A DNA stretch of 22,711 bases, taken from contig JADLGZ010000220.1 of the NCBI GenBank assembly GCA_020849075.1, positions 1 through 22,711 of the forward strand. Reading direction: 5' to 3'. Made by a program: the position numbers and the translations under genes. Shown piece by piece: positions 6,677-15,605 of the stretch. Numbering within the stretch: position 1 is the stretch's first letter; the number at the start of each line of letters is the position of its first letter. A model generated the notes under the pieces. The model made no database searches. It saw only the letters and a program-made list of their open reading frames with translations, and was not told the origin of the DNA. Source of the DNA: Fimbriimonadaceae bacterium. Its GTDB lineage: Bacteria; Armatimonadota; Fimbriimonadia; Fimbriimonadales; Fimbriimonadaceae.

Positions 6677-6909
6677 CCCGCTCACCATCCCTGCCAAGTC
6701 GCACGTCAACCGAGTTCATGTTCCCCCATCCCGATGCCGAGGGTATTGCCAGAGTCCAGGAGATCTACTTGAATAAATGCGACAAGGCGATCAGCGAAGC
6801 AGAAGCTCGCGAAATCCTCTCTCGGGTCATGCGATATCTCTATCTCCTCAACTTCACATGCTCAACTACGGAATCTACACCCGAAAATCCGACGATGACC
6901 GCTCAGTAA
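6673..6909 (+). CDS. Small conserved-type protein preceding serine recombinase
   Basis: This is a 78-aa protein from the ATG at 6673; an internal ATG at 6718 is an alternative. The core EGIARVQEIYLNKCDKAISE, then AEAREILSRVMRYLYLL, is an amphipathic helical segment of a kind I recognise from small ORFs placed directly before large serine recombinases in many bacteria. The C-terminus (TTESTPENPTMTAQ) overlaps the recombinase start by about 50 bp in another frame. The function is not known; tight linkage suggests a recombinase accessory or regulator. Confidence 0.6.
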   Translation: MTRSPSLPSRTSTEFMFPHPDAEGIARVQEIYLNKCDKAISEAEAREILSRVMRYLYLLNFTCSTTESTPENPTMTAQ

Positions 6910-8525
6910 CCGAGAAATCGATCCGCGAGCAGCTTGCTGAGTGTCAGCACCTCGTTGAGCGAAGCGGGCTCAAGGTCGTACGCACTTGGGAGGAGAGTCG
7001 ATCAGCTCGACATCCGAACCGGCGCACTGGCTATCGAGAACTCATCTCAGCAATAGAAGCTGGCGAAGTTCAGGGTGTGGTGTGTTGGCACGTGAATAGG
7101 CTCGTACGAAACATGGAAGAGGGCGGAAAACTGGCCCAACTGCTCATTGAGGGAACGCTGAAGGAAATCCAAACGCCCAGCGCCATTTACCGCACTGGCG
7201 ACAACATCATGCCTCTGGTGATTGAGGCCGCATCCGCAACCCAGTTCAGTCTTGACCACGCGAAGGCAGTCTCGCGCGGGCTCGAGGGAAGCTTCCGGTC
7301 TGGAGGTTGCACGAACAAGGCACCTCAGGGCTATCGCAACGTGCGCGATCCCCTGAACTTGAAACGTGGCCTGATTGAGAGAGACCCGGAACGATTTGAT
7401 GTGGTGAGACGAACTTGGGAGCTTCTGATTCATACGGGTTGCACGCTCAAGCAGGCCACCCGCACGATGAATGACGTCTGGGGGTTCAGAACAAGACCGA
7501 CTCGAAATGCCGGAAACAGGCCGCTGAGTTACTCAGGAGCCTACTTTATGTTCACGAACCCTTTCTATGCTGGGTTCGTACACCGCAAAGGTGAACTAGT
7601 GAAAGGCAACCACGAGCCAATGGTGACCGCCGACGAATTCGAGCGAGTTCAGGCGAACCTCAAGCGTGGATCATTCTCGGCCCCACGGGTCAAGGAATAC
7701 GCCTACACCGGACTTATGCGCTGTGCTCATTGCGGTCAGCAAATCACCGGAGAGGTTAAGAGATTGAGAGACGGGCGACTCTGGGAAAACTACCATTGCT
7801 CTGACGCAAATCTCAGATGCACCAAAAAGGGACTCTCACGTGAACGGGTCGAAAAGTTGATCTTTGGCGAGCTAGCTCAACTTGAGATCGAACCAACCCT
7901 ATTGGATGCAGCCAAGGAAAACATCCTCAGGCACATCGAAAATTCCCCAGGAAGCAACGAAGCCATTCTGCAATCACAACAGGCTGAGCTGGAAGAATGC
8001 GAGAAGCGAATCCGGAGGCTGAGCGACATATGGCTAGACGGAGTGATGACCGATCCTGAACGCTACCGCGAACTCGAAGCTCGTGAGTTAGAAAGAAAGA
8101 GCGAGATCACGTTTGAGATGGAGAGGCTTCGACACCAGATAGAAACCTCCAAAGTGAACCTCACACGATCAATCAGGTTCCTCAAGGACGCTCGGTCATT
8201 CCTGAAATCTGCCGACGCCGACGTGAAGAAGAAGATCTTTCGGGCACTCGCGACGAGCTACGTCTTCGACGGACATGCAAAGTCGATCACGACCACGATT
8301 CATCCGCTCCTGATAGAGATGGTTTCCTATGCGAGGAAGTTCAAGAGACTCGAACCACAAAAAATAGGCTCTGGAAGCAAAAGAAAACTGCCTCTAGCAG
8401 AAGCAGTTTTCGTTGGTGGAGACTCGAAATCGGGACTCGAATCAATTGCACGTCTGAAAAGTGCACTCAATCAAGATGCGTTTCCTTACACGGTTGAGGA
8501 TACTGACAACGATTGGGATGAGTAG
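6858..8525 (+). CDS. Large serine recombinase
   Basis: This is a 555-aa protein. The N-terminal resolvase domain (1-150) opens NYGIYTRKSDDD, with catalytic Ser11 and Arg9, followed by the EQ(L) helix and CWHVNRLVRN. A recombinase domain (about 155-270) contains APQGYRNV and NPFYAGFV. A zinc ribbon (C289, C292, C314, C321) and a long coiled coil (about 395-460) complete the large-serine-recombinase order. The ATG at 6858 was chosen because the resolvase fold begins at once; the reading frame upstream is the shadow of the preceding gene. The main integrase of the island is the tyrosine enzyme at the right end, so this may belong to a nested element or act in inversion or resolution. Confidence 0.9.
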   Translation: MLNYGIYTRKSDDDRSVTEKSIREQLAECQHLVERSGLKVVRTWEESRSARHPNRRTGYRELISAIEAGEVQGVVCWHVNRLVRNMEEGGKLAQLLIEGTLKEIQTPSAIYRTGDNIMPLVIEAASATQFSLDHAKAVSRGLEGSFRSGGCTNKAPQGYRNVRDPLNLKRGLIERDPERFDVVRRTWELLIHTGCTLKQATRTMNDVWGFRTRPTRNAGNRPLSYSGAYFMFTNPFYAGFVHRKGELVKGNHEPMVTADEFERVQANLKRGSFSAPRVKEYAYTGLMRCAHCGQQITGEVKRLRDGRLWENYHCSDANLRCTKKGLSRERVEKLIFGELAQLEIEPTLLDAAKENILRHIENSPGSNEAILQSQQAELEECEKRIRRLSDIWLDGVMTDPERYRELEARELERKSEITFEMERLRHQIETSKVNLTRSIRFLKDARSFLKSADADVKKKIFRALATSYVFDGHAKSITTTIHPLLIEMVSYARKFKRLEPQKIGSGSKRKLPLAEAVFVGGDSKSGLESIARLKSALNQDAFPYTVEDTDNDWDE

Positions 8526-8574
8526 TGGAAGAATCTTCAACTCAGACTGCTGAAGGCGCAACATACCCTTACAT

Positions 8575-9099
8575 TCACAGTCTGATGTCCGTGTCTGGAG
8601 CTTCATCGACAAATGAAAACGCCCTTCCCGAATGGTCGCGAAAGCCCTTCGACTCAACACTGAGCTGCGCCTGTTGTACATTATGAACGGCGTTATAGTA
8701 TTTCCGTTCATTCTTGCCGGTTTCCTTTGCAAAACTCCACGTGATGATGGTCGACACAACTGTATAGGCTGCAAAAGTGCTCCATGAAAAGCCCTCGTTT
8801 GGAAGAATGATGGCCAGGGCAACATTCAAGAGAAGAAACGTAATGAAGGATGCAGTGGCTATCTCAGAGAAAACAGAGGAGCCAGGGAAGTTTCGAATAT
8901 TGTTCCAAGAATGATCGCGATTGCGTACCATGTCATTCACAACCGTCTTTCCTAGATGTTCGTAAATTGAGATGAATACATCACGCACGGAGGCTCCCGT
9001 CTTCCTATGTGCCTTGTAAACGTATTCGAGCATTTTGACATCCGACATTCCTATTAGGTCTTCTAGCGAGAGGTCACGATGGTAGTGGGTGATATCCAT
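8575..9099 (-). CDS. Two-pass membrane protein, unknown
   Basis: This is a 174-aa protein with a soluble, charged N-terminal region (1-75), two transmembrane segments at about 78-99 and 106-124, and a soluble C-terminal tail. No family is recognised. It lies 11 bp after the gene ending at 9111, so the two are probably one transcript, and it is convergent with the recombinase. A pairing of a possible sensor or enzyme with a membrane protein is common in small defence or toxin cassettes, but no known effector motif is visible. Confidence 0.6.
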   Translation of the reverse strand: MDITHYHRDLSLEDLIGMSDVKMLEYVYKAHRKTGASVRDVFISIYEHLGKTVVNDMVRNRDHSWNNIRNFPGSSVFSEIATASFITFLLLNVALAIILPNEGFSWSTFAAYTVVSTIITWSFAKETGKNERKYYNAVHNVQQAQLSVESKGFRDHSGRAFSFVDEAPDTDIRL

Positions 9100-9110
9100 G
9101 AAGCAAATTA

Positions 9111-9512
9111 CTAGTTCAATTGCTTGCGCTTGAAGACAATCTGCCAGTCGTACTCTGAAGCCAGTCGAGCAACGGCAACTCTAATCTGCTTCGACTTGCT
9201 GGCTGATGTATCGCGAATGAACCATTCCAGTTCAATCGCCAGCACACGCTCTGCAGTCTGAACAATGAGGTCCGCAGTGTTTGGTGGTGATGCAGGATCA
9301 ATGAAGAGGTTAGCATTCTCTCTGAATACGAAATGCCCAGGTTCGGCGATTGACCATCCCTCCCGATGCGCAAGTATCTTAGCTATTCCGGATTCGATGA
9401 GGAGACGATGACGTACTGGATCAGAATCGCCCTCATGTAGCAGGCTCCTGAAGCTCTGATGAATTGAGCCAATAAGATCTTCAATCTCTTGAGGTGTTTG
9501 TGATATGGGCAC
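9111..9512 (-). CDS. Hypothetical protein, weakly nuclease-like
   Basis: This is a 133-aa protein starting with GTG (PISQTPQEIEDLIGSIHQSF). It has an alpha-helical N-terminus. The C-terminal half has a strand pattern ANLFIDPASPPNTADLIVQT, then VLAIELEWF and a conserved-looking basic helix (SKSKQIRVAVARLA). The D...E.E arrangement recalls PD-(D/E)XK folds, but the lysine is missing at the usual place, so no activity is claimed. No clear ribosome site is seen at the GTG. It is co-oriented with the membrane protein gene downstream. Confidence 0.5.
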   Translation of the reverse strand: MPISQTPQEIEDLIGSIHQSFRSLLHEGDSDPVRHRLLIESGIAKILAHREGWSIAEPGHFVFRENANLFIDPASPPNTADLIVQTAERVLAIELEWFIRDTSASKSKQIRVAVARLASEYDWQIVFKRKQLN

Positions 9513-9552
9513 GCCATGAGTAAAACAGAACGAGCACCCATTATCAAGTTGC

Positions 9553-9810
9553 TCAATGTAGCAGGAGGATCATTAGGAGTCCGACGACAAGTCCAATCTG
9601 AATCCACTGCCATCGAGCGCTTCTCGCGTCTCGTGCGTCAATCCACTTCGCACAGCCTTGGCAAACGATCCGTGATCCATACCGATTCTGAACCGAATTG
9701 GGCTTTCCGGACCTGTAGTCACGGCGAACCCACTCGCCGGTCTTTACGCGGCGGCGCAACCGATAGCGGGATACGTTGAGCGGTCTCCCGCAGATGTAGC
9801 AGTTGGCCAT
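9553..9810 (-). CDS. Small zinc-ribbon membrane protein
   Basis: This is an 85-aa protein. CYICGRPL at residues 4-11 and CQGC at 50-53 form a C-x2-C / C-x2-C zinc ribbon separated by a basic strand-rich stretch (SRYRLRRRVKTGEWVRRDYR). Residues 66-84 (WIQIGLVVGLLMILLL) are a C-terminal transmembrane helix, giving a tail-anchored layout. It is 40 bp upstream of the GTG of the next minus-strand gene. The ribbon and anchor are clear; the function is unknown. Confidence 0.62.
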   Translation of the reverse strand: MANCYICGRPLNVSRYRLRRRVKTGEWVRRDYRSGKPNSVQNRYGSRIVCQGCAKWIDARDARSARWQWIQIGLVVGLLMILLLH

Positions 9811-9977
9811 GCGTCAAGTTTCGGTCAAACGTGCCGGGACCCCAAATCCAGTGACATCCATGCAACCGGTGCGCCGAGCCCTCCATTCGTGAGGGAACCT
9901 CATGAAGTTGAGAACGTGATTCAGGCGAGTTGATCGCCGAGGATCACCATGTACTTGAAACAACCCGAGGTGCTCGG

Positions 9978-10844
9978 ATGAGCACCGCCATCTACGAGAA
10001 CGTCACCAAGACGATCATCGAAGCCCTTGAGCGAGGAGTCGTCCCTTGGAAGAAGCCGTGGCATCAGCTCCAGTCAGTCCCCACGAACGCGACCACGAAC
10101 CGGCCGTACCGAGGGGTGAACACGTTTCTCCTCTCGATCCACCCGTACACGGATCACCGCTGGCTCACCCTGAAGCAAGCCAATGAACTTGGAGGCGCTG
10201 TCAAACCGGGTGAGAAGGCCACGACCGTGGTCTTCTGGAAGCGTTGGAAGCCGAACGTGCCAGCCGAGGAGCAAGAGTCAGGCGTCACCCGAGAGGTTCC
10301 GCTCCTGCGATACTTCAAGGTGTTCAACGCTGAGCAGTGCGTAGGACACTCACTCCCTGAGCTTCACATCTCGGAGGAGTACAAGGAGCACGAGCGGATT
10401 GAGCGAGCCGAGCTACTGGTCCAGCACATGCCAAGCCCACCGACGATCCGAGAGGGAGGAGACACGGCATGGTATCGCCCCAGCGATGATCACGTCCAGA
10501 TTCCCGAGTTCAAGCGATTCAGAACACCTGACGCCTACTACGCCACGCTATTCCATGAGCTTGGCCACGCCACCGGACACGAGTCCAGGCTCAACCGGTC
10601 TGGAGTGATGGGACAGATTCGTTTCGGATCAGGCGAGTACAGCAAGGAGGAGTTGGTTGCCGAGCTCACTTCGGCGTTCTGCGCCGCAACCGTCTCGCTC
10701 GATGACCGCCTGATGGGTGACTCAGCTTCCTACATTGATGGGTGGCTCAGCGTCCTAAAGGCAGACCCGAAAGCCGTCGTCATCGCCGCCGCACAGGCTC
10801 AGCGAGCCGCAGATCTCATTCGGGGTGTCGAGTATGCAACTTGA
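9978..10844 (+). CDS. ardC: ArdC-type antirestriction protein
   Basis: This is a 288-aa protein. The N-terminal ArdC ssDNA-binding domain opens IYENVTKTIIEALERGVVPW, then KPW and YRGVN, then WLTLKQANELGG and the KPGEKATTVVFWK strand, all hallmark segments of the family. The C-terminal metallopeptidase-like domain has HELGHATGH (zinc site His193, Glu194, His197) and the downstream EELVAEL helix. ArdC proteins protect incoming plasmid or element DNA against restriction. The ATG at 9978 begins the domain directly. A hairpin (9924-9938) precedes it. It stands alone with its own terminator, suggesting independent early expression. Confidence 0.9.
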   Translation: MSTAIYENVTKTIIEALERGVVPWKKPWHQLQSVPTNATTNRPYRGVNTFLLSIHPYTDHRWLTLKQANELGGAVKPGEKATTVVFWKRWKPNVPAEEQESGVTREVPLLRYFKVFNAEQCVGHSLPELHISEEYKEHERIERAELLVQHMPSPPTIREGGDTAWYRPSDDHVQIPEFKRFRTPDAYYATLFHELGHATGHESRLNRSGVMGQIRFGSGEYSKEELVAELTSAFCAATVSLDDRLMGDSASYIDGWLSVLKADPKAVVIAAAQAQRAADLIRGVEYAT

Positions 10845-10856
10845 GCCCATTTCCAG

Positions 10857-10883
10857 CCTCACGGAGTCACCGTGAGGATTTTT
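10857..10883 (+). terminator. Rho-independent terminator of ardC
   Basis: CCTCACGG (10857-10864) pairs perfectly with CCGTGAGG (10870-10877) around AGTCA, followed by ATTTTTC. It begins 13 bp after the ardC stop and faces the plus-strand transcript. Confidence 0.85.
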
Positions 10884-10929
10884 CTTGTCTACAAAAATGC
10901 AGCCCGAGGTTCGGACTGCAGAACGGTGG

Positions 10930-11457
10930 CTACCTCGGTTCAAAGAGGATGCCAGGAATGAGCCGAGCAGTGATCCGCTCGATGAGACGATCAACCGTTG
11001 GGTTGAACTGGGCGAATGTGGGCAGCTTCTCCGGCGCACGGCGGGAGATCACCAAGTCCGTCTTTGCGTCGAACTGATAACGCCACAGCCGGGCTGCCCT
11101 GAATGGCTCTTCTTTGAGGTCTGGCCCCAAGTGGTGATGGAACCCTCCCGAGAACACAAGGATTCGCGGGGCTCCCCAGCGAAGAGGCACGATTGCCGCT
11201 CGTTGGTGAGCAGGGCTATGGATGCCAGTCACGACGATCTTGCCCTCCAAGACAGCCTGTTCCGTCTCACGCTCGATCTGGCAGAGGTCATCCGGAGAGT
11301 GGTGAGGCTGACCGAATGATCTTGCAATGGAAGCAAGCGATGCCCCAAGGAGACGGACATTGCCATAGAGCCAGAGTTCAGCGTCAGGATAGAAGCCAGG
11401 TTCAGAGTCAAAGGGAGCAGAACGACGAGGTGGTTCGGGTGCAAGGCGAGTAGCCAT
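10930..11457 (-). CDS. DprA/SLOG-like nucleotide-binding protein (tentative)
   Basis: This is a 175-aa protein. The N-terminal 60 residues are irregular. The core VLEGKIVVTGIHSPAHQRAA, then VPLRWGAPRILVFSGGF, resembles the Rossmann-like strand-loop of stand-alone DprA/SLOG proteins (VSGfHSP.E...L..LLRG.qP.I). A later TDLVISRRAPEKLPTFAQFN segment fits the next strand and loop. The classical GxRG motif of DprA is missing. SLOG-fold proteins act in DNA processing or nucleotide sensing in defence islands. The ATG at 11457 has GGGAG close upstream. The family assignment is moderate at best. Confidence 0.45.
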   Translation of the reverse strand: MATRLAPEPPRRSAPFDSEPGFYPDAELWLYGNVRLLGASLASIARSFGQPHHSPDDLCQIERETEQAVLEGKIVVTGIHSPAHQRAAIVPLRWGAPRILVFSGGFHHHLGPDLKEEPFRAARLWRYQFDAKTDLVISRRAPEKLPTFAQFNPTVDRLIERITARLIPGILFEPR

Positions 11458-11783
11458 GCTCCCACGATCTCAAGCGAGGGGTTTGCGCTCAAACGGCTGA
11501 TGCGCTGTGCAAGGCGTGTGAATCGGACGTGTGACTTGTCACGTCTTCACTGATGAGCTGAACCTCTCAGCCAGAGACCCGTTGTGCCGAGAGAAGGCGC
11601 ACGCTTGTCTACTCCTTCGGGGTAGCCTTAAGCCCGTTTACATTCTCCGCTTTCCTGAGATAATCGAGGCAGAGGATCAATAAGTCAATCAAAGGTGGAC
11701 GAAACAGTTTTGAATCAGTCGGCATTAACGGAAGGCTCGCAAACCAGTGCGACAGTCACTCTCCACCGGGGAGGGACTGAGTA
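11458..11783. other. Intergenic region upstream of the restriction-CBASS operon
   Basis: No gene is seen in these 326 bp. The region holds an inverted repeat GACGTG/CACGTC (11526-11545) with an inner TGAC/GTCA, which could be an operator, and a hairpin CTACTCC-TTC-GGGGTAG (11609-11625) without a T-run, just upstream of the promoter below. The transcript leader to hsdM would be about 110 nt. Confidence 0.5.
11637..11664 (+). promoter_or_regulatory. Predicted sigma-70-type promoter for hsdM operon
   Basis: TTTACA (11637-11642) and GATAAT (11659-11664) are separated by 16 bp; each differs from consensus at one base. It points at hsdM, 120 bp downstream, and is the best promoter match upstream of the block running to 21271. 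No other obvious terminator or promoter lies between the genes that follow. Confidence 0.55.
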
Positions 11784-13355
11784 ATGTCGGTTGCAGCGAG
11801 TGAGTCACAGCGGGCCGAGCTGCACAAGACAATCTGGAGGATTGCCAACGATCTTCGAGGTTCCGTGGATGGCTGGGACTTCAAGACGTATGTCTTGGGA
11901 ATGCTCTTCTACAGGTTCATCTCTGAGAACCTGACTGCCTACCTCAACAAGCTGGAGCGCGAGGCGGGAGCCAAAGACTTCGACTACGCCAAGCTCTCCG
12001 ACAAGGACGCCGAGTTCGGACGAAAGGAGACGGTGGCCGAGAAGGGATTCTATATCCTGCCCTCCGAGCTATTTGAGAACGTCCGCAGACGCGCCGCCAA
12101 AGACGAGAACCTCAACGAGACCCTTGAGCGGACGTTCAACAACATCGAAGGCTCTGCAGTTGGCAGCGACAGCGAGGATGACCTAAAGGGACTCTTTGAT
12201 GACCTCGATGTGAACTCCCAGAAGCTCGGAGCGACCGTGGCTAGGCGGAACGAGAAGCTGGTGAAGCTCCTAGAGGCGATCGGAGATCTCCCTCTTGGCA
12301 ACTACGAGGACAATTCCATCGACCTCTTTGGCGATGCCTACGAGTTCCTGATGACCATGTACGCTTCACAGGCGGGCAAGTCTGGAGGTGAGTTCTTCAC
12401 GCCTCAGGAGGTTTCAGAGCTTCTGGCGCGGATCACCGTCGTCGGGAAGACTCAGGTGAACAAAGTGTACGACCCAGCTGTCGGGTCAGGTTCACTCCTG
12501 CTTCAGTTTGCCAAGGTTCTCGGCAAAGAAAACGTTCGCCAGGGCTTCTACGGTCAGGAAATCAACCTGACGACCTACAACCTGGCCCGGATCAACATGT
12601 TCCTACACGACGTGAACTACGAGAAGTTCAACCTCGCGCATGGAGACACTCTTCTCGATCCCCAGCACTGGGATGACGAGCCCTTTGAGGCCATCGTTTC
12701 CAACCCACCGTACTCGATCAAGTGGGATGGTGACGCCAACCCACTCCTGATCAACGATCCCCGTTTCGCTCCCGCAGGCGTTCTCGCTCCAAAGTCAGCC
12801 GCCGACCTTGCCTTCACCATGCACATGCTCAGTTGGCTGGCCGTGAACGGGACGGCAGCCATCGTTGAGTTCCCAGGCGTTCTGTATCGCAGTGGCGCAG
12901 AGCAGAAGATTCGCAAGTACCTGATCGACAACAACTACATCGACACGGTCATCCAGCTTCCTCCGGACCTCTTCTTCGGCACAACCATCGCAACCTGCGT
13001 CATTGTCCTCAAGAAGTCCAAGAAGGATAATTCAATCCTGTTCATTGACGCCTCAGCTGAGTTCACACGGTCAGGCAACAAGAACAAGCTGACGCCGGCA
13101 CATCAGAAGAAGATTCTTGACGCCTTCACTAACCGCGAATCGGTCGAGCACTTCTGCCGACTGGTATCGAGCGCAGAGATTGCCGAGAACGGTTTCAACA
13201 TCTCCGTTTCGTCCTACGTGGAGAAGGAGGACACTTCAGTTGCCATCGACATCACAGCGCTCAACCAACAGATCGCGGAGATCGTGAAGCGCCAGTCAGA
13301 GCTGCGGACCCAAATCGACGCCATCGTCGCCGACCTAGAAGGGAGTACCGTATGA
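11784..13355 (+). CDS. hsdM: Type I restriction-modification methyltransferase subunit HsdM
   Basis: This is a 523-aa protein. The N-terminal helical HsdM domain includes WDFKTYVLGMLFYRFISEN. The S-adenosylmethionine site VYDPAVGSGSLLLQF is at about 228-242 and the catalytic NPPY at 307-310, the order of gamma-class N6-adenine methylases. It transfers methyl groups to adenine in the site chosen by HsdS and forms the M2S core. The length is normal for the family. GAGGGA precedes the ATG. Its stop overlaps the rhuM start (ATGA). It appears intact. Confidence 0.97.
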   Translation: MSVAASESQRAELHKTIWRIANDLRGSVDGWDFKTYVLGMLFYRFISENLTAYLNKLEREAGAKDFDYAKLSDKDAEFGRKETVAEKGFYILPSELFENVRRRAAKDENLNETLERTFNNIEGSAVGSDSEDDLKGLFDDLDVNSQKLGATVARRNEKLVKLLEAIGDLPLGNYEDNSIDLFGDAYEFLMTMYASQAGKSGGEFFTPQEVSELLARITVVGKTQVNKVYDPAVGSGSLLLQFAKVLGKENVRQGFYGQEINLTTYNLARINMFLHDVNYEKFNLAHGDTLLDPQHWDDEPFEAIVSNPPYSIKWDGDANPLLINDPRFAPAGVLAPKSAADLAFTMHMLSWLAVNGTAAIVEFPGVLYRSGAEQKIRKYLIDNNYIDTVIQLPPDLFFGTTIATCVIVLKKSKKDNSILFIDASAEFTRSGNKNKLTPAHQKKILDAFTNRESVEHFCRLVSSAEIAENGFNISVSSYVEKEDTSVAIDITALNQQIAEIVKRQSELRTQIDAIVADLEGSTV

Positions 13356-14337
13356 GCGAGATTATCCTTTACACCACGCCCGACGGAGTAGCGAAGGTTG
13401 AGGTGGCATACGAAGAGGAAACCTTCTGGCTCAACCAGAAGCAGATGGCCGACCTGTTTGGAGTTGACATTCGGACCATCAGCGAACATCTCGGCAACAT
13501 CTTCCGGACCGGTGAATTGGCCGAAGAATCAGTTGTCCGGAATTTCCGGATAACTGCCGCTGATGGCAAGAGCTACGACACCAAGCACTACGCCCTCGAT
13601 GCGATCATCGGCGTCGGCTACCGCGTCAATTCAAAGCAAGCGACCCAGTTCCGAATCTGGGCAACAAACACGCTCAAAGAGTTCGTGATCAAGGGCTTCG
13701 TCCTCGATGACGAGCGACTCAAGCTCAACAAACGGTTTGGCAAGGACTACTTCGATGAGCTCATCGAGCGCATTCGTGAGATTCGGGCCAGTGAACGACG
13801 GTTCTATCTCAAAATCACCGACCTCTACGAGCAGGCAAGCATCGACTACGACCCGAAAGCTGAGATCACGAAGACCTTCTTTGCCACGGTGCAGAATAAG
13901 CTCCACTGGGCCGTCACCGGTCAAACGGCTGCCGAGATTATCGCGGAACGTGCGGACGCACAGAAGCCGAGCATGGGGCTCACTACCTGGAAGAACGCCC
14001 CTGAGGGCAAGATTCTGAAGGGTGATGTCAGCATCGCCAAAAACTACCTGATCGAAAAGGAGATCAAGGAGCTAGAGCGGATTGTCACGATGTACCTCGA
14101 CTACGCTGAGGATCGTGCGGCGAGACAGATTCCGATGAAGATGGCTGACTGGGTGGATCGCCTCGACGCCTTCCTTCAGTTCAATGAGCGAGAAGTCCTC
14201 ACTCACCCCGGCAAGGTCTCAGCAACGGTCGCCAAGCGGCTCGCTGAAGAACAGTATGAGCAGTTCCGAGTGAAGCAAGACCAAGCGTTTGAAAGCGACT
14301 TCGAGCGAGAAGTGAAGCGAATCAAGGGAGGTCAGGA

Positions 14338-14341
<4 letters not shown>
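13352..14341 (+). CDS. RhuM-family protein
   Basis: This is a 329-aa protein. The N-terminal DNA-binding-like domain reads FWLNQKQMADLFGVDIRTIS, then EHLGNIFRTGEL and VVRNFRITAADGKSYDTKHY, then ALDAIIGVGYRVNSKQATQF, the strongly conserved RhuM signature. The C-terminal half is helical, including WAVTGQTAAEII. RhuM-family genes are often found inside type I restriction operons between hsdM and hsdS; their biochemical role is not established. It overlaps hsdM and hsdS by ATGA at both ends, so all three are translated in series. Confidence 0.92.
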
Positions 14342-15029
<688 letters not shown>

Positions 15030-15033
<4 letters not shown>

Positions 15034-15605
15034 CTGAGATTTGTAGCAAAATCTCGTCTGGAGCAACGCCTCTGACGACGAAGGCGAGTTTCTATCAAGG
15101 CGGAACGATCCCGTGGCTCAGGACACAGGAAGTTGTTTGGCGAGATATTTATGAAACCGAGATCAAGATCACTGAGAAAGCAGTGAAAGAAACCGCAGCA
15201 AAGTGGATTCCCGAAAATTGCGTAATCGTTGCAATATCAGGGGCTACCGCTGGCAGAGCTGGCGTGAACAAGATTCGGCTAACCACGAACCAACATTGTT
15301 GCAACATGGAGGTTGATCCAACTCAAGCAAACTACCGCTACGTCTTTCATTGGATAACAGCGAATTACGAACGCTTGAAAGCTCTCGGCCGCGGTGCACG
15401 ATCTGACCTCAATATGGGCATGATCAAGTCTTTCCCGATTGCAGTCCCGAGCCTTGAGGATCAACGGAGGATTGCCGATCTTCTCGATAAGTTTGATGCA
15501 TTGGTTAACGATCTCAGCTCTGGTCTCCCAGCAGAACTCAACGCACGCCGCAAACAATACGAGCATTACCGCGACCGCCTTTTAACCTTCCAGGAGGCAG
15601 TGTGA
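15030..15605 (+). CDS. hsdS: HsdS specificity subunit, 3' part (TRD2)
   Basis: This is a 191-aa ORF containing the second target-recognition domain: EICSKISSGATPLTTKASFY, then GGTIPWLRTQEV, CVIVAISGATAGRAG, LEDQRRIADLLDKFDALVND and the conserved end LNARRKQYEHYRDRLLTF, which repeats the TRD1 ending. The real domain start lies upstream of the ATG (frame reads ...RRIRWATMTEIC), showing it was built as the continuation of the first ORF. In the present phase it can only be made alone from the ATG at 15030, which overlaps the TRD1 stop (ATGA). It overlaps hsdR by GTGA. Confidence 0.92.

Noticed and set aside
6504..6719. 72-residue N-terminal extension of the XRE protein
   Set aside because: Only partly Cys-rich and otherwise irregular; the ATG at 6503 begins where the family-like sequence starts. 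Kept as an open question in the findings.
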